From SXOA01 sp051004015 (lineage in GTDB: Bacteria > Planctomycetota > Planctomycetia > Pirellulales > Pirellulaceae), in the NCBI GenBank assembly GCA_051004015.1, contig JBPCKT010000147.1, positions 1 through 27,668 of the forward strand: 27,668 bases of DNA. Reading direction: 5' to 3'. Under the pieces are notes generated by a model that was not told the DNA's origin, ran no database searches, and saw only the letters and a list, made by a program, of their open reading frames with translations. The position numbers and the translations under genes are program-made. Below, in pieces: positions 15,018 through 22,736 of this stretch (within the stretch, counting starts at the first letter, position 1; each line of letters begins with the position of its first letter).

Positions 15018-16409
15018 ATGGCCAGCTACCTCCCATTCTTCCAACCCACTCCGCTATCTCGACGCGAGCTCCTCAAGTCCAGCAGCGCCGGCTTTGGCCT
15101 TTTGGCACTCGCCGGCATGCTCGGCCAGAACCGTCCGGCCAGCGCGAAGGACGCCGCCCCCCGCCCCGGCCCGCTCTCGCCTAAGCCGCCGCATTTTCCT
15201 ACCAAAGCCAAGCGGATCATCTTCCTGTTCATGGAAGGGGCCATGTCGCAGGTGGACACCTTCGACTACAAGCCCAAGTTGCAAGAAAGCGACGGAAAAA
15301 CCGGCCCCGGCGGCGGCACGCTCACGGCCAGCAAGTTCAAGTTCGCCCAGCATGGCGAAACGGGAACCTGGGTCTCGGAGCTTTACCCGAACGTCGCCAA
15401 GCACGTCGACCAGCTCTGCTTCATCCGCGGCCTGCATACCGATACGCCGGCTCATCCGCAGGCGGTGCTGCAACTGCACACGGGGGCGTCCATCGCCAGC
15501 CTCACGCGGCCCTCCATGGGCGCCTGGCTGATGTACGGCTTGGGGACCGAGAACCAGGACCTTCCCGGCTTTGTCACCATCAACCCGCCGCCGAATTTTG
15601 GCGGAGTCGTGAACTATGGCAGCGCGTTTCTCCCAGCCCACTATCAAGGGACGAAGCTCAGCGACACCGGCTATCTGCCGAACCTCAAACCTCAAACCGC
15701 GACTGCCCTCCAGCGGTTGCAGCTCGACTTCATTCAAGAAAAGAACCGAGAGCTGGCCAAGACTCCCGGCGCACCTGACGAGCTCGAAGGCATCATCGAG
15801 TCCTATGAGCTCGCCTTCAAAATGCAGGGCAAAGTCCCCGAGTTGCTCGACATCTCCAAGGAGCCGCGGCACGTGCTCGACGCGTACGGCGTGAAGCCCG
15901 GCCCGGCCGGCAGCTTTGCGCGGCAGTGCCTGATGGCCCGCCGCCTCTCCGAAGCCGGCGTGCGGTTCGTGGAAATCTGCCAGGGGGGCTGGGACCATCA
16001 CAACAACCTGCACAAGGGACTCATTGGCAACGCCGCCGCCACCGACCAGCCGACCGCGGCGCTCCTCACCGACCTGCAACAGCGAGGGCTGCTCGAAGAC
16101 ACGCTCGTCCTCTTCGGCAGCGAGTTCGGCCGCCACCCGACGTCGCAGGGTCCCGACGGGCGAGACCACAACATCACTGGCTACCCGATGTGGCTCGCCG
16201 GCGCGGGGGTCAGGCCCGGCTTCAGCTACGGAGCCAGCGACGAGTTCGGCGTGCATGCGGTCGAAGGGAAGATGCACACCATGGACCTGCACGCCACGCT
16301 GCTCGCGCTGATGGGACTGGACCATGAAGCGCTGACTTACACCTATGCCGGCCGGGATTTTCGTTTGACCGATATCGGCGGCAGGGTGGCGCGGGAGATT
16401 TTTGCGTAA
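15018..16409 (+). CDS. DUF1501 protein, Tat-exported
   Basis: A 463-aa member of the DUF1501 family, related to the alkaline phosphatase/sulfatase superfamily fold. The N-terminus has a twin-arginine signal (LSRRELLKSSSAGFGLLALA, Arg15-Arg16), so it should be folded and cofactor-loaded before export. Family blocks are clear: AKRIIFLFMEGAMSQVDTFD near residue 75, FIRGLHTDTPAHPQAVLQLH, ARRLSEAGVRFVEICQGGWD, the metal-site-like LVLFGSEFGRHPTSQGPDGR-D-H block, and a C-terminal TYTYAGRDFRLTDI. It directly follows the PSD1 gene in the same orientation (88 nt), the usual pairing. The exact reaction of the family is unknown; a hydrolase role is inferred from the fold. Confidence 0.95.
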   Translation: MASYLPFFQPTPLSRRELLKSSSAGFGLLALAGMLGQNRPASAKDAAPRPGPLSPKPPHFPTKAKRIIFLFMEGAMSQVDTFDYKPKLQESDGKTGPGGGTLTASKFKFAQHGETGTWVSELYPNVAKHVDQLCFIRGLHTDTPAHPQAVLQLHTGASIASLTRPSMGAWLMYGLGTENQDLPGFVTINPPPNFGGVVNYGSAFLPAHYQGTKLSDTGYLPNLKPQTATALQRLQLDFIQEKNRELAKTPGAPDELEGIIESYELAFKMQGKVPELLDISKEPRHVLDAYGVKPGPAGSFARQCLMARRLSEAGVRFVEICQGGWDHHNNLHKGLIGNAAATDQPTAALLTDLQQRGLLEDTLVLFGSEFGRHPTSQGPDGRDHNITGYPMWLAGAGVRPGFSYGASDEFGVHAVEGKMHTMDLHATLLALMGLDHEALTYTYAGRDFRLTDIGGRVAREIFA

Positions 16410-16454
16410 AGCTCTCATAGGACTCATACGTCCTATATGACTCATGTGTCCCAT
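16410..16454. repeat. Degenerate 9-bp tandem repeat (five units)
   Basis: The DUF1501-sulfatase gap contains five consecutive 9-mers that mostly end in CAT or TAT, for example AGGACTCAT (16419-16427), ATGACTCAT (16437-16445) and GTGTCCCAT (16446-16454). The approximate consensus is A-N-G-A-C-T-C-A-T. The register is exact while individual bases vary, so this is a decayed or functionally constrained periodic array. Confidence 0.55.
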
Positions 16455-16474
16455 TCGATTTTAGGAATTCCATC

Positions 16475-17863
16475 ATGACGCGCTCGCTACTCTGCAATCT
16501 CGCGGCACTCCTGCTCGCCGGCAGCACCTTTGCCGCTGAAGCCCGCAAGCCGAATATCCTCATCATTGTCGGCGACGACATGGGCTATGCCGACATCGGC
16601 GTGCATGGCTGCAAGGACATCCCCACGCCGCATCTCGACTCGCTGGCCAAAAACGGCATCCGCTGCACCAGCGGCTATGTCTCTGGGCCGTATTGCAGTC
16701 CCACGCGAGCCGGACTGATGACCGGGCGGTATCAGCAGCGGTTCGGACACGAGTTCAATCCCGGCCCCAATCCCGTCGCTCAGTTCGGCCTCCCCCTCAC
16801 CGAGGTCACACTCGCCGACAAGCTCAAAGCCGGCGGCTATGCCACCGGGATGGTCGGCAAATGGCACCTGGGCAATGACCCCAAGTTCAATCCGGTCAAC
16901 CGCGGCTTTCAGGAGTATTTTGGTTTCCTCGGGGGTGCCCATCAGTACTTTCCCCCGCGTCCAGGGGCGAAGGGTGCCAACAACGGCATCTTCCGCGGAC
17001 TCGAGCGCGTGGAGGAGAAGGAATACCTCACCGACGCCTTCGCCCGCGAAGCCGTGGCCTATATCGACAAGCACCAAAAGGAGCCGTTCTTCCTTTATCT
17101 CACGTTCAACGCGGTGCATACCCCCATGCAGTCGGCGGAAAAATACCTGGCCCGCTTCCCGGACGTGAAGGATGAGAAGCGGCGGACCTACTGCGGCATG
17201 ATGTCCGCCATGGACGACGCCATCGGCAGCGTGCTCAAGAAGCTCGACGACAGCCAGCTCACCGAGAACACGCTCATCTTCTTCGTCAGCGACAACGGCG
17301 GTCCGCCGGTCAACTCTTCCAGCAACGCCCCCTTGCACGGCAACAAGGCCCAGACGTGGGAAGGGGGCATCCGCGTCCCCTACCTGGTGCAGTGGAAGGG
17401 CAAGCTCCCCGCCGGCAAGACCTACGACCAGCCAGTGATCCAGCTCGACTTTCATCCCACCGCGCTGGCCGCAGCCGGACTGGTGCGAGCGGTCAAAGAG
17501 CAGACCGACCCGAAGCTTGACGGCGTGGACCTGCTGCCGCACCTGCTGGGCGAAGTGACAACCCCCCCGCACGACGCCCTCTACTGGCGGTTCGGCGAGC
17601 AGGCCGCCATCCGCAGCGGCAACCACAAGCTCGTCAAGGCCCGCGGCGGCAGTGGCGACTGGGAGCTCTACGACCTGTCCGCCGACATCGGCGAAACCAA
17701 GAACCTCACCGCGGACAAGCCGGACCTCGCCAAAGAACTGCTCGCCAAGTATGACGCCTGGAACTCCAGCAACATCAAACCCCTTTGGGGCGCCCCTGCC
17801 GGCGGCGGCAAGGGAAAAGCGGGGCTGAAGAAGCTGCTAAAGAAGCAAGAGGAATTGAAATAG
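16475..17863 (+). CDS. Exported Cys-type sulfatase
   Basis: A 462-aa arylsulfatase-family enzyme that hydrolyses sulfate esters, probably of algal or other sulfated polysaccharides given planctomycete biology. A signal peptide (MTRSLLCNLAALLLAGSTFA) targets it outside the cytoplasm. Metal ligands appear in ILIIVGDDMGYADIG (Asp34-Asp35). The maturation motif is YCSPTRAGLMTGRY with Cys74 in CxPxR, which must be converted to formylglycine by a sulfatase-modifying enzyme not encoded here. Further blocks are MVGKWHLGN, HTPMQSAEKYLARFPD and LIFFVSDNGGPP, the last giving the second Asp-Asn metal pair. Length is typical of a single-domain sulfatase. It follows DUF1501 by 65 nt in the same direction, so co-transcription is likely. 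The substrate cannot be read from the sequence. Confidence 0.96.
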   Translation: MTRSLLCNLAALLLAGSTFAAEARKPNILIIVGDDMGYADIGVHGCKDIPTPHLDSLAKNGIRCTSGYVSGPYCSPTRAGLMTGRYQQRFGHEFNPGPNPVAQFGLPLTEVTLADKLKAGGYATGMVGKWHLGNDPKFNPVNRGFQEYFGFLGGAHQYFPPRPGAKGANNGIFRGLERVEEKEYLTDAFAREAVAYIDKHQKEPFFLYLTFNAVHTPMQSAEKYLARFPDVKDEKRRTYCGMMSAMDDAIGSVLKKLDDSQLTENTLIFFVSDNGGPPVNSSSNAPLHGNKAQTWEGGIRVPYLVQWKGKLPAGKTYDQPVIQLDFHPTALAAAGLVRAVKEQTDPKLDGVDLLPHLLGEVTTPPHDALYWRFGEQAAIRSGNHKLVKARGGSGDWELYDLSADIGETKNLTADKPDLAKELLAKYDAWNSSNIKPLWGAPAGGGKGKAGLKKLLKKQEELK

Positions 17864-17885
17864 GCGAACCTTCGCCGCAAGAAAA

Positions 17886-17934
17886 GTACTCCTCACGCTC
17901 CGCGTGAGGTCGTCTCGCGGAGCGAGATGAGTAC
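17886..17934. repeat. REP-like palindrome between sulfatase and dgkA-like genes
   Basis: The outer arms GTACTC...CGCTCCGCG (17886-17904) and CGCGGAGCG...GAGTAC (17916-17934) are reverse complements at 16 of 19 positions. A perfect inner palindrome CCTCACG-CTC-CGTGAGG-type lies in the left half. The element fills much of the 94-nt gap. It differs in sequence from the repeat at 14936. Confidence 0.6.
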
Positions 17935-17957
17935 CCTCCATTAGCCCGCGCTTCTCC

Positions 17958-18329
17958 ATGTTCCGCCGCCTCCCCTCTCGCCTCGGCTACGCCTTCCGCG
18001 GCGTGCTTGCCGCTTTCCGCCTCGATCAATCGTTCGTGGAGCACCTGGTCTGCTCCGGGCTCGTCATAGCCGCTGGCATCGTCCTCCGCGTACACCTGTT
18101 GGAGGCCTGCCTGCTCGCGCTCTGCATCACCACGGTCATCGCGGCCGAGATGTTCAACACGGCCATCGAGCAACTGGCCAAGGCGGTTCACCCGGAGCAA
18201 AGCCCTCTCGTCGGCACCTCCCTCGATATCGCCGCCGGCGGCGTCCTCATCACCTCCCTCGGCGCCGCCCTCGTCGGCTCCGTTGTCTTCGGGTATCGAC
18301 TGGGCATACTGCTGGGTTGGTGGGCGTGA
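17958..18329 (+). CDS. DgkA-family diacylglycerol/undecaprenol kinase-like membrane protein
   Basis: A 123-aa protein with three membrane helices (about 30-47, 49-66, 94-118) and an N-terminal amphipathic part (RLGYAFRGVLAAFRLDQSF), the layout of the DgkA family of trimeric lipid kinases. The signature AEMFNTAIEQL (Glu64, Asn67, Glu71) is intact. However, positions usually occupied by Asp (E. coli Asp80) and Lys (Lys94) appear to be Lys75 and Leu89; the following Asp90 is kept, and Glu34 corresponds to a His. This could be a divergent active enzyme or one that has lost full activity. The gene is last in the co-directional PSD1-DUF1501-sulfatase run. Undecaprenol kinase is the alternative function. 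Confidence 0.8.
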   Translation: MFRRLPSRLGYAFRGVLAAFRLDQSFVEHLVCSGLVIAAGIVLRVHLLEACLLALCITTVIAAEMFNTAIEQLAKAVHPEQSPLVGTSLDIAAGGVLITSLGAALVGSVVFGYRLGILLGWWA

Positions 18330-18368
18330 GCCACGCGACGCCATCGGCTCTTCTGGCTCGGTGCATTG

Positions 18369-18584
18369 TTACAAGTCATCCGGCATCAACCCCGTGCGTT
18401 TGGCGATCCGCTTCAGCATCCGTGGGCCGATTTCATCGCCATCATGGAAGGCAAATACCATGTCTGGCCATCCAGCACGCTCCAGCACCTTATGGGAGCC
18501 GCCTGATTCCCGTTTGATTGCCCAGCCGATCCTGAGGAGTGCGGCCAGCACCTTTCGAGCTTTGGTGGACGGCCAGTGGCTCAT
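18369..18584 (-). CDS. hicA: HicA-type toxin (mRNA interferase)
   Basis: A 71-aa protein with the double-stranded-RNA-binding-like HicA fold. VLAALLRIGWAIKRESGGSH contains the catalytic His in the conserved GGSH motif, followed by a beta strand and IGPRMLKRIAKRTGLMPDD, the closing helix. The family cleaves mRNA during translation and is neutralised by HicB. Its start overlaps the hicB stop by 4 nt (ATGA), so translation is coupled with the antitoxin made first. The C-terminal end converges with the dgkA-like gene 39 nt away. Confidence 0.9.
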   Translation of the reverse strand: MSHWPSTKARKVLAALLRIGWAIKRESGGSHKVLERAGWPDMVFAFHDGDEIGPRMLKRIAKRTGLMPDDL

Positions 18585-18781
18585 GGCGATACGGCAAACA
18601 CGCCCCCAAGTTCGGGAACGAGCTCACCGTGGTCGAGCCGATCCGCCAGCACACGCAGCGCCAGGGCTTGAGCATGGCTCACCGCCTCCTCGCGGCTGTG
18701 GCCGTAGGCGAGCACGCCGGGGAGTTCCGGCACCTCCGCAAGCCAGCGACCATCCTCTTCCTGCTCGACTTCAATTTTCAT
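18581..18781 (-). CDS. hicB: HicB-type antitoxin
   Basis: A 66-aa protein with the HicB partial RNase-H-like fold: MKIEVEQEEDGRWLAEVPEL, PGVLAYGHSREEAVSHAQAL and ALRVLADRLDHGE match the family pattern (strand, 'PGC..aGdt.eEAl' turn, helix). It lacks the C-terminal helix-turn-helix or ribbon-helix-helix domain of longer HicB proteins, so self-repression, if any, would need another mechanism. A good Shine-Dalgarno (GGAGAG) precedes the ATG. It is upstream of hicA, the reverse of the classic hicAB order but known in many systems. The pair forms a closed two-gene operon. Confidence 0.88.
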   Translation of the reverse strand: MKIEVEQEEDGRWLAEVPELPGVLAYGHSREEAVSHAQALALRVLADRLDHGELVPELGGVFAVSP

Positions 18782-18845
18782 GGGTCTCTCCAGATATCTC
18801 GCTTGTCACACGCCCATCCTAGCATGCCGCCATACATGACTTGTC

Positions 18846-20309
18846 TCACGCCAAAATCCCCTTCACCACCTTCCCATGCACGTCCGTCAGTCGGAAGTAG
18901 CGGCCCTGGAACTTGTACGTCAGCTTTTCGTGATCGATGCCGAGCAGGTGCAAGAGCGTCGCCTGAAAGTCGTGGACGTGGACCGGGTCTTTCACGGCGG
19001 ACATGGCGAGCTCGTCGGATTCACCGTAGCTAATGCCGGGCTTGATGCCGCCGCCGGCCATCCAGACGGTGAAGGCGTAGGGGTGGTGGTCGCGGCCCCA
19101 CTTGGGGCGGTCGCTCAAGTTCCCTTGCAGGAACGGCGTGCGGCCGAATTCTCCTCCCCAGATGACGAGCGTGTCATCGAGCAGGCCGCGCTGCTTCAAG
19201 TCTTTCACCAGGGCCGCTGACGGCTGGTCGGTGTCTTTGCACTGGGTGTAAAGCTCGGTGGTCAGGCTGCCGTGCTGGTCCCAGCCGGCGTGCATGACTT
19301 GCACAAAGCGGACGCCGCGCTCGGCCAGGCGGCGGGCCATCAGGCAGTTGTAGGCAAAAGTCCCCGGCTCCTTCACGCTCGGGCCGTACATCTCCAGCGT
19401 GGCCGCGGATTCGTCCGAGAAGTCAGCCAGTTCGGGAACGCTCGTCTGCATCCGGTACGCCATCTCATACTGGGCGATGCGGGTGGCAATCTCCGGGTCC
19501 GCGAATTCCTGCTGCTTCAGCTCGTTCAATTTCGCAATCGCGTCGAGCTGCGTTCTCCGTGTTTGGCGGGACAACCCGTCGGGGTTCGCCAGGTATAGCA
19601 CCGGCTCGCTCCCGCCGCGGAACTTGACCCCCTGGTACTTGGACGGCAGAAAGCCGCTCCCCCAGTAGAAGTCATAAAAAATCTGCCCGCAGGTGGTCCC
19701 CTTGCTGACGGAGGTCATCACCACGAACGACGGCAGGCTCTCGGTATCGCTCCCCAGCCCATAGCTCAGCCAGGCCCCCAGCGTCGGCCGCCCCGGCAAC
19801 TCCGCCCCCGACAGAAAAAACGAAATCCCCGGTGCGTGGTTCACCGCCTCCGTGTGCATGCTTTTCACGAAGCACAGCTCGTCCGCAATCTTCGCCGTGT
19901 GCGGCAGGAAATTGCTGACCCACGCACCGCTCTGTCCATGCTGGGCGAACGGCTCCACCGGCGCGAGCATCAGCTTCCCCGTCGGCGAGCCGGTCATCGT
20001 GGAAAACCGCTTCCCCGCCACAGCCGCCTCCGGCACCGGCTGGCCGTGCAACTCCTTGAGCTTCGGCTTGTAATCGAACAAATCGCAATGCGTCGGCGCG
20101 CCGTTTTGAAACAGATAGATGACCCGCTTGGCCTTGGGGGCGAAATGGGGAACACCGTCTAAGCCGCCGATGCGGGACGTCTTGGAATCCGCACCCAGTC
20201 CATCCTTCGTCAAAAGGGACGCCAGCGCAGCCGAGCCAATGCCGCACGCCGAGCGGCCAAAGAACTCGCGGCGGTTAACGAGCAGAGAGTGTTCGAGAAA
20301 TGGGTCCAT
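18846..20309 (-). CDS. DUF1501 protein, Tat-exported (orphan copy)
   Basis: A 487-aa DUF1501 member. The N-terminus MDPFLEHSLLVNRREFFGRS contains the twin-arginine motif (Arg13-Arg14), then a hydrophobic stretch. Family blocks: AKRVIYLFQNGAPTHCDLFD, FVKSMHTEAVNHAPGISFF, ARRLAERGVRFVQVMHAGWD and LVIWGGEFGRTPF with the downstream GRDHHPYAF metal-site-like block, ending in KLTYKFQGRYFRLTDVHG. It is the longer subtype usually paired with a DUF1549/DUF1553 gene, but none is adjacent here: upstream is a divergent DUF1264 gene, downstream is hicBA. Partner function might come from the PSD1 gene at 12290 or from elsewhere in the genome. Confidence 0.95.
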   Translation of the reverse strand: MDPFLEHSLLVNRREFFGRSACGIGSAALASLLTKDGLGADSKTSRIGGLDGVPHFAPKAKRVIYLFQNGAPTHCDLFDYKPKLKELHGQPVPEAAVAGKRFSTMTGSPTGKLMLAPVEPFAQHGQSGAWVSNFLPHTAKIADELCFVKSMHTEAVNHAPGISFFLSGAELPGRPTLGAWLSYGLGSDTESLPSFVVMTSVSKGTTCGQIFYDFYWGSGFLPSKYQGVKFRGGSEPVLYLANPDGLSRQTRRTQLDAIAKLNELKQQEFADPEIATRIAQYEMAYRMQTSVPELADFSDESAATLEMYGPSVKEPGTFAYNCLMARRLAERGVRFVQVMHAGWDQHGSLTTELYTQCKDTDQPSAALVKDLKQRGLLDDTLVIWGGEFGRTPFLQGNLSDRPKWGRDHHPYAFTVWMAGGGIKPGISYGESDELAMSAVKDPVHVHDFQATLLHLLGIDHEKLTYKFQGRYFRLTDVHGKVVKGILA

Positions 20310-20450
20310 AGTGTATTGCGCTGTTTCGATCCGGTTGGATTATTCTTATGATAGCTCCACCGCTCTTCAGCAGCGAGGTTGGCAGCACTTGGCGATACGC
20401 AGTTCTGCGGGATCAAGTTTTCTCAGACACACATCTACGGGAGACAATTC

Positions 20451-21161
20451 ATGGACCGACGACAATTGCTCGGGGCTTTGGGGGCGCTCTCCGCCGGCCT
20501 GCCGCTCGCAGCGGCGACGGCGGATGAAGGGCACGGCAAACACGCGGAGGGCGCGGGACCGCTGGCCGGGCCGCACGCCCGGTTCTGCGGCATCCACCTG
20601 GCGAAGAAGAACCCCAAGCTGCAGTTCATCACCCAGCACTATTGCGCGGCCCACTCCGACACCGGCCACGATGACATGTTCCAGTGCGTCCTGTTCGACA
20701 CCGCGGGAAAGAACGCCCGGCTGATTGGCGTGGAATACCTGATCTCGGACGCCGCTTACCGCCAACTGCCGGCAGAGGAGAAGAAATACTGGCATGCGCA
20801 CACCTACGAGGTCCTCGGCGGCGGTCTCATCGCCCCCGGCATGACCCCCGACGAGGAAATGAAGTTCATGAAAATGATCCTGCCGACCTGGGGCAAAGCG
20901 TGGCACACCTGGCGCGACCCGCAGACCCCGGTCCCCATGGGGGAGCCGATGCTGATCTGGTCGCTGATGGGGGACGGCCAGGTCGACGAAAAACTCGTCG
21001 CCGCCCGCGACAAAGAATTCGGCTGCTCGACCAAAGCCATCCGCGAAGCCCGCGCCAAGGAGTTCGGCCTCGAAGTTCCGAATGTCCTCCCACCCAAGTC
21101 CCTCGACACCATTGGCCGCCAGTGGACCAACACGGGCGAGGACAAGCCGACCAGGAAGTGA
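20451..21161 (+). CDS. DUF1264 (OBAP-type) protein with Tat-like signal
   Basis: A 236-aa protein. ATG 20451 follows GGGAG 7-8 nt upstream and gives MDRRQLLGALGALSAGLPLA, a short twin-arginine-type signal (Arg3-Arg4). The mature part matches DUF1264, the family of plant oil-body-associated proteins and fungal/bacterial relatives: HARFCGIHLAKKNPKLQFIT, HYCAAHSDTGHDDMFQCVLF, NARLIGVEYLISDAAYRQLP, EEKKYWHAHTYEVLGGGLIA and WGKAWHTWRD. Conserved His residues (HYCAAH, WHAHTYE, WHTW) could bind a metal. The biochemical function is unknown. It is divergent from the orphan DUF1501 gene across a 141-nt shared promoter region. Confidence 0.88.
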   Translation: MDRRQLLGALGALSAGLPLAAATADEGHGKHAEGAGPLAGPHARFCGIHLAKKNPKLQFITQHYCAAHSDTGHDDMFQCVLFDTAGKNARLIGVEYLISDAAYRQLPAEEKKYWHAHTYEVLGGGLIAPGMTPDEEMKFMKMILPTWGKAWHTWRDPQTPVPMGEPMLIWSLMGDGQVDEKLVAARDKEFGCSTKAIREARAKEFGLEVPNVLPPKSLDTIGRQWTNTGEDKPTRK

Positions 21162-21262
21162 GGAAGGGAGTCAGTGGAGGCCCAGCACTTATCTGTTTCG
21201 CCGATGCGAGCGAGTGTTCAAAGTCCTCCAGCCAGGAGGTGGTCGTCGATCATCGGTTCCTA

Positions 21263-22717
21263 TCAGTAATTCTGACCTTTGTCTCCCTTCGCCTTCGGGG
21301 GGAGTGCTACGCCGGCGGCCTGCATGACCTTTTCCAGAGCGGCAATCGTCTCGGGCGCTGGTCGGAAGTTGCCGGGACGGTGCCCCCGAGCAATCATCAG
21401 CGGGGTCCAATCGCACTTGTTCTTGCGGTTCCAGACCTTGATGTTCGCACGGCGGTCGGCCAATAGTTGCACTACCCCGGAACGACTCTGGTATGCTGCG
21501 CCGTGCATGGCGGTCTCGCCGTTGTTATCCACGGCATTGATGTCGGCGCCGAGGTCCAGGAGGAGCCGAACCGCTTCCACGGCCTCTTCTTCGGTTCCCG
21601 CCGCTTCGTCTCCATCGCCCAGCGCCCCCACGCCGGCCGCCGCCAACAGGGGCGTACAGTTGTCTGCGTTCGGCAGCCCGGCATCCGCCTTGAGCTCGAG
21701 CAAGAGTTGCATCAGCGGTATGTCGGCAGCCCGCGACGCCAACAGGAACGGCGTGCAGCCCGTGGAAGTGAATCGGCCCCGCCCGGATTCTCCCTGCTTC
21801 AGGCGAACGTTGATGTCGGCTCCGTGCTTCACCAGCTGTCGCACGATTTCCAGGCTGCTAAGGTCTCCCGATCCGATCGGAGGCGGATCACCATCACCGC
21901 GGATTGGCTTGCGGACCCACGTGACGGCGTGAAGCGCCGCGTAGCCCGCTGGTTGATCGTTCGGGTCGGCGCCGGCCTTCAGCAAGGCCACGGCAAGCTC
22001 GAAATGCCCGTTCTCGACCGCCAGTATCAGCGGGCTCGTGGCCTTGCCGTTTCGCTCTGGACGCATGACGTCGTTCACTTTGATCCCAGCCTTCAACAGC
22101 CGAAAGACTACCTCCGAGCGTCCTTCGCGCACGGCGAAAAACAGAGGCGTAAATCCGGAGGGGAGCGGAGTGCGGAAGTCGGCCCCGGCTTTGAGGAGGG
22201 CATCGACGACTTCGACATGCCCTTCGGCCGCTGCCCACATCAGGGCGGTCTGCCCTTTATGTTCCCGGGCGTTGACATCGGCTCCATGCTCGAGGAGCGC
22301 CTGGACCGGGCCCAAACGGCCCGTGCGCGACGCAGTCATCAGGACTGTTTCTTCGCCAGGCAGCGTCGTATTCGCGCCCGCTCCTGCATCCAGGAGCAGC
22401 TTCACGACGGCTGTGTTGCCGTTGGTGCAGGCCAGCGAGAGTGGTGTCACGCCATAACGGTTCGCCGCCTTGGCGTCGGCACCCGCCGCGAGAAGAAGAT
22501 TCAAAGTGTCCGAGTCGTCGTGCCAGGTTGCCCAGTGAAGGGCGGTCATGCCGTCGACTTGCGGCGCGTTCACCTTGGCGTGCTGTTCGAGCAGTGTACG
22601 GACCGCCGCTGAATTTTCGCTTTCGGCGGCATCCGCCAAGGGTGCCTCAGCGGCAATCGACGTAGCCGCGATGAGTAACCAGGCAGACCACAGGGCGGCA
22701 AATCGAAAGACGTTCAT
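21263..22717 (-). CDS. Exported ankyrin-repeat protein
   Basis: A 484-aa protein. The start at 22717 gives a signal peptide (MNVFRFAALWSAWLLIAATS); an upstream open extension to 22810 overlaps the DUF1552 gene and is rejected. The mature protein is almost entirely ankyrin repeats, about ten copies of the 33-residue unit, for example GMTALHWATWHDDSDTLNLL, GVTPLSLACTNGNTAVVKLL, GQTALMWAAAEGHVEVVDAL and GETAMHGAAYQSRSGVVQLL. Ankyrin arrays bind proteins; there is no catalytic domain. It begins 19 nt after the DUF1552 stop in the same direction, making it the third gene of the DUF1592-DUF1552-ankyrin operon. A scaffold or partner-binding role for the two enzymes is inference. Confidence 0.93.
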   Translation of the reverse strand: MNVFRFAALWSAWLLIAATSIAAEAPLADAAESENSAAVRTLLEQHAKVNAPQVDGMTALHWATWHDDSDTLNLLLAAGADAKAANRYGVTPLSLACTNGNTAVVKLLLDAGAGANTTLPGEETVLMTASRTGRLGPVQALLEHGADVNAREHKGQTALMWAAAEGHVEVVDALLKAGADFRTPLPSGFTPLFFAVREGRSEVVFRLLKAGIKVNDVMRPERNGKATSPLILAVENGHFELAVALLKAGADPNDQPAGYAALHAVTWVRKPIRGDGDPPPIGSGDLSSLEIVRQLVKHGADINVRLKQGESGRGRFTSTGCTPFLLASRAADIPLMQLLLELKADAGLPNADNCTPLLAAAGVGALGDGDEAAGTEEEAVEAVRLLLDLGADINAVDNNGETAMHGAAYQSRSGVVQLLADRRANIKVWNRKNKCDWTPLMIARGHRPGNFRPAPETIAALEKVMQAAGVALPPKAKGDKGQNY

Positions 22718-22736
22718 AACGGATCGATTCCTCGGC

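Noticed and set aside
15054..16454. 466-aa minus-strand frame opposite DUF1501
   Set aside because: Antisense shadow of a complete DUF1501 gene with a Tat signal.
16410..16454. CRISPR-like array
   Set aside because: Units are 9 bp without spacers, and no cas gene is present.
16487..17626. 379-aa minus-strand frame opposite the sulfatase
   Set aside because: Antisense shadow; the sulfatase signature is unambiguous on the plus strand.
21467..22612. 381-aa plus-strand frame opposite the ankyrin protein
   Set aside because: Antisense shadow; repeated ankyrin units are seen on the minus strand.
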